Source of the DNA: an uncultured Rhodospirillales bacterium
GTDB lineage: Bacteria; Pseudomonadota; Alphaproteobacteria; Acetobacterales; Acetobacteraceae
Assembly: GCA_903844785.1 (NCBI GenBank)
Contig: CAIMVB010000296.1
Location: forward strand, 1 to 6,821
DNA length: 6,821 bases
Reading direction: 5' to 3'
Shown: one piece after another, positions 1-5,322 of the stretch
Layout of the letters: each line of letters begins with the position of its first letter
How positions within the stretch are numbered: the stretch's first letter is position 1
Translations under genes and position numbers: made by a program
The notes under the pieces: model-generated
What the model was told of the DNA's origin: nothing
The model's input: only the letters and a program-made list of their open reading frames with translations
The model's database searches: none

Positions 1-950
1 CCGGCTGCTTCGATGATGTAGATATGGCGATTTGCTGGCACCCGGCGGCGTTTTCCGCGGTGAATGAACCGGTGTCGCTGGCCAATACCCGCATTGATTT
101 CAGCTTTACCGGCCGGTCTTCCCACGCCGCCGCCGCGCCGCATCTGGGCCGCAGCGCGCTTGATGCGGTGGAATTGATGAATGTTGGCGTGAATTACATG
201 CGCGAACACATGCCATCCGATGCGCGCATTCATTACGCCTATCTGGATGCCGGCGGCATTGCGCCCAATGTGGTGCAGGGCACGGCCAAGGTGCGCTATC
301 TGATCCGCGCGCGGGATTTGGTGGAACTGAATGGCCTGGTCACACGCGTGCGCAAGATTGCCGATGGCGCGGCGCTGATGACGGAAACCAGCGTCTCAAC
401 CAAGGTGGTCAGCGCGGTTTCCAACCTTATGGGCAATACGCCATTGGAAAAGGCGATGTTCGACAATTTCCAACGCCTTGGCCCGCCGCAGTTTGATGAT
501 GAAGACCGCCGCTATGCGCGCGAAATCCAGGCGACGCTGAAGGCCGAGGATATTGTCTCGGCCTTCCGCCGCCATGGCCTAGCAGCCGAGATGGATTTGC
601 CGCTTTGCGACAAGATCGTGCCGCTGGAAAACAAGGGCTTTGGGGGCGTGGGTTCCACCGATGTCGGCGATGTTTCCTGGGCGGTGCCAACCGTGCAGGC
701 GCGGGGTGCGACTTGTGCCATCGGCACGCCGGGCCATTCCTGGCAGCTGACGGCACAGGGTAAATCCGGCATTGCCCATAAGGGCCTGGTCCATGTGGCG
801 AAAATCATGGCCGGCACGGCGGTGGATGCCATTGCCAATCCGGAAATCCTCGCCGCCGCCAAGGCGGATCACCAGAAGCGCATGGCAGTGACACCCTATG
901 TCTGCCCGCTGCCGCCGGATGTGGAACCGCCGATCCAGATGTCGGCATAA
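1..950 (+). CDS. abgB: AbgB-like M20 family amidohydrolase (5' end outside window)
   Basis: This is the C-terminal 315 residues of a zinc-type M20 peptidase/amidohydrolase resembling p-aminobenzoyl-glutamate hydrolase subunit B, a cytoplasmic enzyme that cleaves an amide bond to release glutamate from a folate breakdown product. The frame is open to the left edge (first full codon at 3), so the ATG at 24 is internal. Family members have roughly 470-480 residues, so about a third, including the first metal ligands, is missing. Counting from the first full codon, the visible hallmarks are CWHP at 11-14, where the His corresponds to a metal ligand in the family, the lid-domain block SSHAAAAPHLGRSALD at 39-54, GGIAPNVVQ at 84-92, GAALMTET at 122-129, STDVGDVSW at 218-226 and GTPGHSWQ at 241-248 with the probable last metal-binding His. 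No frameshift or lost motif is seen. The family is clear; substrate identity is inferred, since many stand-alone AbgB homologues act on other N-acyl amino acids or dipeptides. No abgA or abgT partner is visible. Confidence 0.88.
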   Translation, partial: GCFDDVDMAICWHPAAFSAVNEPVSLANTRIDFSFTGRSSHAAAAPHLGRSALDAVELMNVGVNYMREHMPSDARIHYAYLDAGGIAPNVVQGTAKVRYLIRARDLVELNGLVTRVRKIADGAALMTETSVSTKVVSAVSNLMGNTPLEKAMFDNFQRLGPPQFDDEDRRYAREIQATLKAEDIVSAFRRHGLAAEMDLPLCDKIVPLENKGFGGVGSTDVGDVSWAVPTVQARGATCAIGTPGHSWQLTAQGKSGIAHKGLVHVAKIMAGTAVDAIANPEILAAAKADHQKRMAVTPYVCPLPPDVEPPIQMSA

Positions 951-956
951 AAGCTT

Positions 957-983
957 GGCGGGGGTAACCCCGCCTTGCTTTCG
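957..983 (+). terminator. Rho-independent terminator after the amidohydrolase gene
   Basis: A perfect 7-bp stem (GGCGGGG with CCCCGCC) closes a GTAA tetraloop of the stable GNRA type at 957-974, starting six bases after the stop codon. The following tract, TTGCTTTC, is only moderately T-rich. The position and the very stable stem support termination of the amidohydrolase transcript and separation from the helicase gene. Confidence 0.65.
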
Positions 984-1202
984 CCTTGAAGGGCGCCCAT
1001 ATGCGTCGGGTCAGCGCGCGTTTCCGCGCGCCTCGCGCCCTGCCGGCTGCGTGATCGGTCCCCGCCGCTTCCCCGGAAGCGCGGTGCGGGCCCGGGTCGG
1101 CCAGATCGCTTTTCCCACTAGGACGGTCCCAATCCCGCGGGGCTTTCTGCCCTAACCTGCCCGAAGCCCGGAAGGCCTTTGGCGGGTGATCAAGGATTCA
1201 TC
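975..1202 (+). promoter_or_regulatory. Structured untranslated leader and promoter region of the helicase gene
   Basis: This 228-base stretch has no convincing coding frame. It contains potential hairpins: a 7-bp GCGCGCG/CGCGCGC stem with a TTTC loop (1014-1031), a 6-bp CGCTTC/GAAGCG stem with a CCCG loop (1066-1081), and several GC palindromes (for example CCCGCGGG at 1134-1141). Just before the start codon, CCTT at 1176-1179 can pair with AAGG at 1192-1195, which would cover the ribosome binding site. A weak promoter candidate is TTGCTT (975-980) with CATATG (998-1003) at 17-base spacing; it would give a leader of roughly 190 bases. DEAD-box helicase mRNAs in several bacteria carry long, regulatory 5' leaders, so a similar role is plausible here but not demonstrated. 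Confidence 0.35.
1192..1196 (+). promoter_or_regulatory. Ribosome binding site that fixes the helicase start
   Basis: AAGGA lies six bases before the GTG at 1203, which is ideal spacing. An in-frame TTG at 1179 would add eight residues but would place this Shine-Dalgarno element inside the coding region, and the added residues do not resemble the family N-terminus. The GTG at 1203 is therefore preferred. Confidence 0.75.
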
Positions 1203-2534
1203 GTGACCGATACATTCGAGGCTCTGCGCCTCAATCCCTTGCTGCTCCAGGCACTCAAGGATGAAGGCTATAAGGCGCCTACCCCCATCCAGGCCCAGGC
1301 CATTCCGGCCGTGATGGAAGGGCGTGACCTGCTGGGCATTGCCCAGACCGGTACCGGCAAAACAGCCGCCTTTGCGCTGCCCTTGCTGCATAAGCTTGCC
1401 CTGCTGAAGGGTCGCCCGCCGCGCGGTGGCTGCCGCGTGCTGGTGTTGAGCCCCACGCGCGAATTGGCGACCCAAATCGCGGAGAGCTTCCGCACCTATG
1501 GCAAGCATCTCGGCTTTTCAATCGCCACCATTTTCGGCGGTGTTGGCTTTGGCGGCCAGCGCCAGGCGCTCGGCCGCGGCATTGATGTGCTGGTGGCAAC
1601 CCCTGGCCGCTTGCAGGATCATTTGGAACAGGGTTCCGCGCGGCTGGATCACGTGAGTGCGCTGGTATTGGATGAGGCGGATCAGATGCTCGATAAGGGC
1701 TTTCTGCCGGCTATTCGCCGCCTGATCCGTGCCGTGCCGGTGGAACGCCAGACGCTGTTTTTCAGCGCCACCATGCCCATGGAAATCAACCGCCTGGCGG
1801 ATGAAATGCTGAAATCCCCCGTGCGCGTGGCTGTGGCCCCGGTGGCCAGCACGGCGGAAAAAGTGGCGCAGCGCGTCATTCACGCCAATCGGCAAGATAA
1901 GCGCCGTGTGCTGGCGGAATTGCTGCGCGCAGAAGGCGTTGGCCGCGCGCTGATTTTCAGCCGCACCAAGCATGGGGCGGATCGGATTGTTAATCAGCTG
2001 GATCAAGATGGCATTAGCGCCAATGCGATCCATGGCAATAAATCCCAGAATGCGCGCGAAGCCGCTTTGGCCGCGTTTCGTGATGGCCGCGCGCCGGTGC
2101 TGGTCGCGACCGATATCGCCGCGCGCGGCATTGATGTGGATGGCGTGACCCACGTGATCCAGTTTGATTTGCCAGAAGTGCCGGAGACTTATGTGCACCG
2201 TATTGGCCGTACCGCACGCGCCGGTGCGGCGGGCATCGCGATTGCGCTGTGTTCGGGCGAGGATCGCGACAAGCTGCGCGCGATTGAAAAACTGATCCGC
2301 GCGCAAATTCCAGCCGAAGATCGCCGCACCGGTGAACCCGAAGAAGCCGCACCCGCACGCCCGCCGCGTCAGCCCCGCCAGCAACGCGCCGCGCCAAAGC
2401 CGCGCCAGCCACAAGAACAGCAGCGCCCGCGCCGCCCATCCGGCCCGGCCCGCAGCAATGGTGGGGGGGAGGCATCCCGCCGCCGCGCAGGGCCTACCCC
2501 TGGTTCGGGGCAGTTTGGGCGTTTGCCGCGCTGA
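1203..2534 (+). CDS. rhlE: DEAD-box ATP-dependent RNA helicase, RhlE type
   Basis: A cytoplasmic ATP-dependent RNA helicase that remodels RNA duplexes; RhlE proteins are linked to ribosome maturation, RNA decay and cold growth. With the GTG start at 1203 it has 443 residues. All core motifs are intact: Q motif (F5 and PTPIQ 26-30), Walker A AQTGTGKT 47-54, Ia PTRELA 84-89, GG 112-113, Ib TPGR 133-136, Walker B DEAD 157-160, SAT 188-190, IFSRTK 251-256, ATDIAARGIDV 302-312 and HRIGRTARAG 332-341. Two RecA-like domains (about 1-205 and 220-370) are followed by a roughly 70-residue Pro/Arg/Gln-rich tail (about 374-443). That tail is probably disordered and RNA-binding, and it replaces the structured extra domains of DbpA or CsdA. 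This architecture and the N-terminal sequence point to RhlE; the exact paralogue is less certain because these genomes usually carry several. It is monocistronic, bounded by terminators on both sides. Confidence 0.93.
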   Translation: MTDTFEALRLNPLLLQALKDEGYKAPTPIQAQAIPAVMEGRDLLGIAQTGTGKTAAFALPLLHKLALLKGRPPRGGCRVLVLSPTRELATQIAESFRTYGKHLGFSIATIFGGVGFGGQRQALGRGIDVLVATPGRLQDHLEQGSARLDHVSALVLDEADQMLDKGFLPAIRRLIRAVPVERQTLFFSATMPMEINRLADEMLKSPVRVAVAPVASTAEKVAQRVIHANRQDKRRVLAELLRAEGVGRALIFSRTKHGADRIVNQLDQDGISANAIHGNKSQNAREAALAAFRDGRAPVLVATDIAARGIDVDGVTHVIQFDLPEVPETYVHRIGRTARAGAAGIAIALCSGEDRDKLRAIEKLIRAQIPAEDRRTGEPEEAAPARPPRQPRQQRAAPKPRQPQEQQRPRRPSGPARSNGGGEASRRRAGPTPGSGQFGRLPR

Positions 2535-2540
2535 AGTAAC

Positions 2541-2574
2541 GGGGGCGGCTATCATACCGCCCCCAAAATTTTTT
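2541..2574 (+). terminator. Strong Rho-independent terminator of the helicase gene
   Basis: A perfect 8-bp stem (GGGGGCGG with CCGCCCCC) with an eight-base loop spans 2541-2564 and is followed by AAAATTTTTT, giving a six-T tract. It begins six bases after the helicase stop codon. There is no T tract on the other side, so it works only for rightward transcription. Confidence 0.9.
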
Positions 2575-2612
2575 ACGTGGCGGAGACTGTCCCGCGCGAC
2601 TATCCGCCGCGC

Positions 2613-2642
2613 AAAAAATCTTAAGCTGGCGCCAGGTTCAAG
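2613..2642 (-). terminator. Probable terminator of the monooxygenase/Bug operon
   Basis: Read on the - strand, the last codons of the Bug gene form an inverted repeat centred on CTGGCGCCAG (2626-2635). The stem pairs CTG/CAG around a GCGC loop, then AA/TT, then CTT/AAG, with one mismatch and one bulge, and is followed by A and six T (the A run at 2613-2618 on the + strand). The stem overlaps the stop codon. It is an imperfect but credible intrinsic terminator, placed back to back with the helicase terminator. Confidence 0.55.
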
Positions 2643-3583
2643 CGTCGCAGCAGCGCGCGTTCTTCATCCATGGTACGGCGCATGGCTTCGCGATAAGCGG
2701 CACCATCCAGCAGCATGAGCGGTTGATTGACGCGTTCCAGGAATTGCAAATGCGTCGGGTCTTGCGCGGCGGCGCTGAAGGCTTCCGCCAATACGCGCAC
2801 TACGCCGGCATCCATCCCGCGCGGGCCAATCAAGCCGCCCGGGCTATCCACCACAATATCCAGCCCCTGTTCCTTCAGCGTGGCAATTTGCGGAAAGCGC
2901 TTGGCGCGGGTTGAGGTGTAAATCGCCAGCAAGCGCAATTGCCCTGCTTCCACCATCGGTGCCCAACCGGAAGCCTCTGACGCAAAATCAATCTCACCGC
3001 CTAGCAATGCGCGCAGCGTATCCGATGTGCCGCGATAGGGCACATGCGTCCAGCTCAAGCCGCGTTGAAAGCCAATGCGTTCCACCACCAAATGTTGTGT
3101 GGAGCCAATGCCTAGCGTGCCGAAATTGAGCTTGCCCGGATTGGCACGCGCGTGATCCAGCAATTGGTCAAGGCTTTGCCAGGGCGAATCAGCGCGCACC
3201 ACAAGGCCCATGACGAAGCCGGTGATTTGCAGGATATAGGACAGATCATTGATCGGATCATAAGGCGGGCGCGGGTTCAGCAGCATTTGCCGCACCACAC
3301 CGACATGCATTTGCGAAATCGTATAGCCATCAGGCCTGGCTTCCTGCAGCGCCATGGCGCCCAGAATGCCGGAAGCGCCGCCACGATTTTCCACCACCAC
3401 GGGCTGGCCGAGGCTGCGCGAGGCGTGGTCTGCCATGATGCGAAAGCCGATATCCGCAGGTCCCCCCGCCGCCCAGGGAATGATCAGCTTGATCGGCCTA
3501 TCCGGGAAACGCGGCTGTGCCAAGGCGGGCATGGCGAGCAATGCTGAAGCGCCAAGCGCCGCACGACGGGTGAAATGCGCCAT
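2621..3583 (-). CDS. Bug-family (tripartite tricarboxylate transporter) periplasmic substrate-binding protein
   Basis: A 320-residue periplasmic solute-binding protein of the Bug/TctC family, which captures small carboxylate-type or other organic compounds for a TctAB permease. Residues 1-22 form a signal peptide: TRRAALG carries a twin Arg, then a short hydrophobic core ends in ALA, with likely cleavage before Q23. The twin Arg may mean Tat export, but Sec cannot be excluded. Family blocks are intact: PDRPIKLIIPWAAGG (27-41), VVVENRGGASG (62-72), PDGYTI (84-89), NFGTLGIGSTQHL (153-165), HVPYRG (180-185), LLGGEIDF (193-200) and GQLRLLA (214-220). The start has GGAGG nine bases upstream (CCTCC at 3593-3597 on the + strand). 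It lies 65 bases downstream of the monooxygenase gene on the same strand, so the two are probably co-transcribed. No permease genes are adjacent, which is usual for this expanded family. The ligand cannot be read from sequence. Confidence 0.93.
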   Translation of the reverse strand: MAHFTRRAALGASALLAMPALAQPRFPDRPIKLIIPWAAGGPADIGFRIMADHASRSLGQPVVVENRGGASGILGAMALQEARPDGYTISQMHVGVVRQMLLNPRPPYDPINDLSYILQITGFVMGLVVRADSPWQSLDQLLDHARANPGKLNFGTLGIGSTQHLVVERIGFQRGLSWTHVPYRGTSDTLRALLGGEIDFASEASGWAPMVEAGQLRLLAIYTSTRAKRFPQIATLKEQGLDIVVDSPGGLIGPRGMDAGVVRVLAEAFSAAAQDPTHLQFLERVNQPLMLLDGAAYREAMRRTMDEERALLRRLNLAPA

Positions 3584-3648
3584 TATCTTGAGCCTCCGTA
3601 TTTCGCGGCAGTTTGGACGCGGAATTCACACCACCGCAAGGCCCTGCC

Positions 3649-4788
3649 TTATGCCTTCTGGCGCAATCCAAGCCTTTCCAGCCGCGGCAGCACTTCCTGC
3701 ACGAAATACGGAATTTCCTTGAGGTAATTGAGGAAGGCGATGGTGCAGCCTGCCAATCCTGTCGCACTCATGCGCGCCATTTCATCAGCCACATCATCGG
3801 GCGTGCCGACAAAAGGGTAGGAACCGGGATAGGCGCCAGCAAATTTGAAGCGGCCTTCGCGCGTAAAGCGATTTTCAAAAGGCCGCGCCATTTGCTGCCC
3901 CGCTTTGCCTGCCATGGCGCCACGATTGCTGCGATAATAAGCCTGGCCGGCCGTATCGGCCATTTCTTCAGCAAAATAATGGAAGAATTCTTCCGCTTCG
4001 CGGCGCGTCGGGCGGCAGACCACATGGCCCATGGTAAAAACACTGATCTGGCGCTGATAGCGCGCCATGTGTTGGCGTACGTCTTCAAGCAGCGTAGCCA
4101 CCTGGTCCAATTCCGTCACATTCAGGAATAAAACATCGGCTGCCTGCGCGGCAAAATCCCGCCCCGCCGGGGAAAACCCCGCCGACATCACTGGCGGCCA
4201 GGGGCGCTGCACGGAAGGCGGATTGGTGTGGCAATTCTTCAGCTTGAAGAACTCCCCATCCCAATCAAATTCCGGCCCTCCGGCCAGCATTTTTGACCAG
4301 ATGCGAAACCATTCCAGCCCATGCTGGTAGCGCTTTTCTTGCTCAATCGTGACGCCATGCAGGTCAAATTCCGCCTGATTCCAGCCGCAGACGATGTTGA
4401 GCCCCGCGCGGCCATGGCTGACATGATCAATCGTCGCAATCGCCTTGGCACCGAAAGCGGGTGTCACGATCGGCACATGGACCGTGGAGAAAATTGCGAT
4501 ACGTTCCGTAATGGCCGCCAGCGCCGCGCCATGGGTCAGGGTTTCGAAGGATTTTCCATAGATATTCGCATCCCCCTGATAGCCGCGCCATTTCGCCACC
4601 GGCAGGATGAATTCTATCCCTGCCGCATCCGCGATTTTCGTCATGGCGGCGATGTCATCCCAATTGGCTGGCCAGCGTTCCGGTGCGCGGCTCATGGTCA
4701 GGCCGCCATCGCAATTGGCGCTGAAAATGCCAAGCTTGAACTTATTCGGGCCAAAAAGCGGGTTTCGTGCCCGCGCATCCTGTTCCAT
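3649..4788 (-). CDS. LLM-class flavin-dependent monooxygenase (RutA/SfnG/SsuD-like)
   Basis: A 379-residue luciferase-like TIM-barrel oxidoreductase that would use reduced FMN and oxygen to oxidise an organic substrate in the cytoplasm. Related enzymes include pyrimidine ring-opening RutA, dimethylsulfone monooxygenase SfnG and alkanesulfonate monooxygenase SsuD. Recognisable blocks are FKLGIFSANCDGG (17-29), ERIAIFSTVHVPIVTP (95-110), ATIDHVSHGRAGLNIVCGWN (118-137, where the N-[IL]-V-x-G-W signature typifies this group), SAGFSPAGRDFAAQAADVLFL (202-222) and YPFVGTPDDVADEM (324-337). Length is normal. The ATG at 4788 is preceded by a purine-rich AGGGAAGA. Sequence alone does not separate RutA, SfnG and other branches, and no rut, sfn or ssu partner genes are nearby, so no symbol is given. 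It is the first gene of a likely operon with the Bug protein, which suggests uptake and oxidation of the same compound. A reductase supplying reduced flavin is not encoded here. Confidence 0.9.
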   Translation of the reverse strand: MEQDARARNPLFGPNKFKLGIFSANCDGGLTMSRAPERWPANWDDIAAMTKIADAAGIEFILPVAKWRGYQGDANIYGKSFETLTHGAALAAITERIAIFSTVHVPIVTPAFGAKAIATIDHVSHGRAGLNIVCGWNQAEFDLHGVTIEQEKRYQHGLEWFRIWSKMLAGGPEFDWDGEFFKLKNCHTNPPSVQRPWPPVMSAGFSPAGRDFAAQAADVLFLNVTELDQVATLLEDVRQHMARYQRQISVFTMGHVVCRPTRREAEEFFHYFAEEMADTAGQAYYRSNRGAMAGKAGQQMARPFENRFTREGRFKFAGAYPGSYPFVGTPDDVADEMARMSATGLAGCTIAFLNYLKEIPYFVQEVLPRLERLGLRQKA

Positions 4789-4841
4789 GGCGTCTTCCCT
4801 TTTGGGGCAGTCTGCGGCGCAGGCTGCGGCACCGCAAGGCG

Positions 4842-4856
4842 TGCAAGATTATTGCA
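4842..4856. promoter_or_regulatory. Perfect inverted repeat, possible operator in divergent spacer
   Basis: TGCAA-GATTA-TTGCA is a perfect 5-bp inverted repeat with a five-base spacer, lying between the divergent monooxygenase operon and the small membrane-protein gene. It overlaps the -35-like element of the rightward promoter candidate. Its symmetry and location suit a dimeric regulator, but no regulator gene is in the window and the repeat is short enough to occur by chance. Confidence 0.35.
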
Positions 4857-4880
4857 TCCGCCAGAAGGATCGGGAATGAT
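4852..4880 (+). promoter_or_regulatory. Weak sigma-70-like promoter candidate for the small membrane-protein gene
   Basis: TTGCAT (4852-4857) and AATGAT (4875-4880) are separated by 17 bases and lie just upstream of the ribosome binding site at 4893-4899. The matches to consensus are partial (3 of 6 and 4 of 6). I could not identify an equally good candidate for the leftward monooxygenase operon. Confidence 0.25.
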
Positions 4881-4905
4881 TTCGTAAACAGTAAGGGGAA
4901 ATGCC

Positions 4906-5298
4906 ATGACCGCTTGGCCCGATGCCACCCGCCTGGGGGAACCCGCTGATGCCTCACGCCCCTGGCATTGGCTGGCGCGCTTGGATGATGGGGGGCAGGC
5001 GCCGCTGCCACTCGGCTGGAATGCCGCCGCGCGGCAATGGCTTTCTTGGGATGGTAGCGCGTTGTCGCCGGCAGAAGCGGCGCGGCGTTTTCAATATCTG
5101 GGCCCAGCCCTGACGCCGGCCGAGGTAGCAGCAGCGGCGCCTGAACCCGCTGCCATGGAACCCGCCGCGCCATCAATGCCGCTTGATATGGTTCCGCGCC
5201 GCGCCGCTATTCGCAATCATATATTGATATTCATTGGCACGCTGGTGAGCGTGATATTCCTTGCCGAAAAAATCGTGCAGTGGCGCGGGCCGCATTAG
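4906..5298 (+). CDS. Small Trp-rich hypothetical protein with one C-terminal membrane helix
   Basis: A 130-residue protein that I do not recognise. The start is well supported: AAGGGGA lies six bases before the ATG. The N-terminal half (1-68) is soluble and rich in Trp (W4, W20, W22, W38, W45, W48), with a short motif-like stretch LGWNAAARQWLSWDG at 36-50. A Pro/Ala/Glu-rich linker follows (about 69-97). One hydrophobic segment (about 106-123, HILIFIGTLVSVIFLAEK region) is preceded by Arg residues at 98, 99 and 103, and a short tail ends in WRGPH. The basic flank suggests an N-terminus inside the cytoplasm, so it may be a tail-anchored inner-membrane protein. There is no signal peptide. It is divergent from the monooxygenase operon and convergent with the TPR glycosyltransferase. 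Codon use resembles the neighbours. It is very probably a real gene; the function is unknown. Confidence 0.8.
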   Translation: MTAWPDATRLGEPADASRPWHWLARLDDGGQAPLPLGWNAAARQWLSWDGSALSPAEAARRFQYLGPALTPAEVAAAAPEPAAMEPAAPSMPLDMVPRRAAIRNHILIFIGTLVSVIFLAEKIVQWRGPH

Positions 5299-5307
5299 GC
5301 CCTTTCT
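5287..5307 (+). terminator. Possible terminator overlapping the small gene's stop codon
   Basis: GGGCC (5287-5291) and GGCCC (5298-5302) form a five-pair all-GC stem around the loop GCATTA, followed by TTTCT. The stop codon TAG at 5296-5298 lies at the loop/stem edge. The stem and T tract are short, so efficiency is uncertain, but it sits in a 24-base gap between convergent genes, where a terminator is expected. Confidence 0.4.
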
Positions 5308-5322
5308 GCGCGAAAACCCTGC

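Noticed and set aside
898..1155. Open frame crossing the end of the amidohydrolase gene into the helicase leader
   Set aside because: It starts inside a real gene in another frame, runs through the terminator hairpin and encodes an Arg/Pro-rich product with no family resemblance.
1179..1202. TTG start at 1179 for the helicase
   Set aside because: It would put the clear AAGGA element inside the coding region and add residues not typical of the family N-terminus; the GTG at 1203 has ideal spacing.
1518..2555. A 345-codon open frame antisense to the helicase gene
   Set aside because: It mirrors the helicase codons in a GC-rich genome, has no ribosome binding site or recognisable domain, and its translation is compositionally odd. 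The helicase on the other strand has every family motif.
2579..2608. GGCGGA/TCCGCC stem as a terminator
   Set aside because: No T tract follows on either strand and the loop is 18 bases; the better - strand signal is at 2613-2642.
3613..4131. Open frame of 172 codons on the + strand opposite the monooxygenase
   Set aside because: Shadow of the well-supported - strand gene; no start signal and no domain resemblance.
4321..4887. Open frame of 188 codons on the + strand opposite the start of the monooxygenase
   Set aside because: It overlaps conserved monooxygenase motifs on the other strand and then crosses the divergent spacer; no ribosome binding site was seen.
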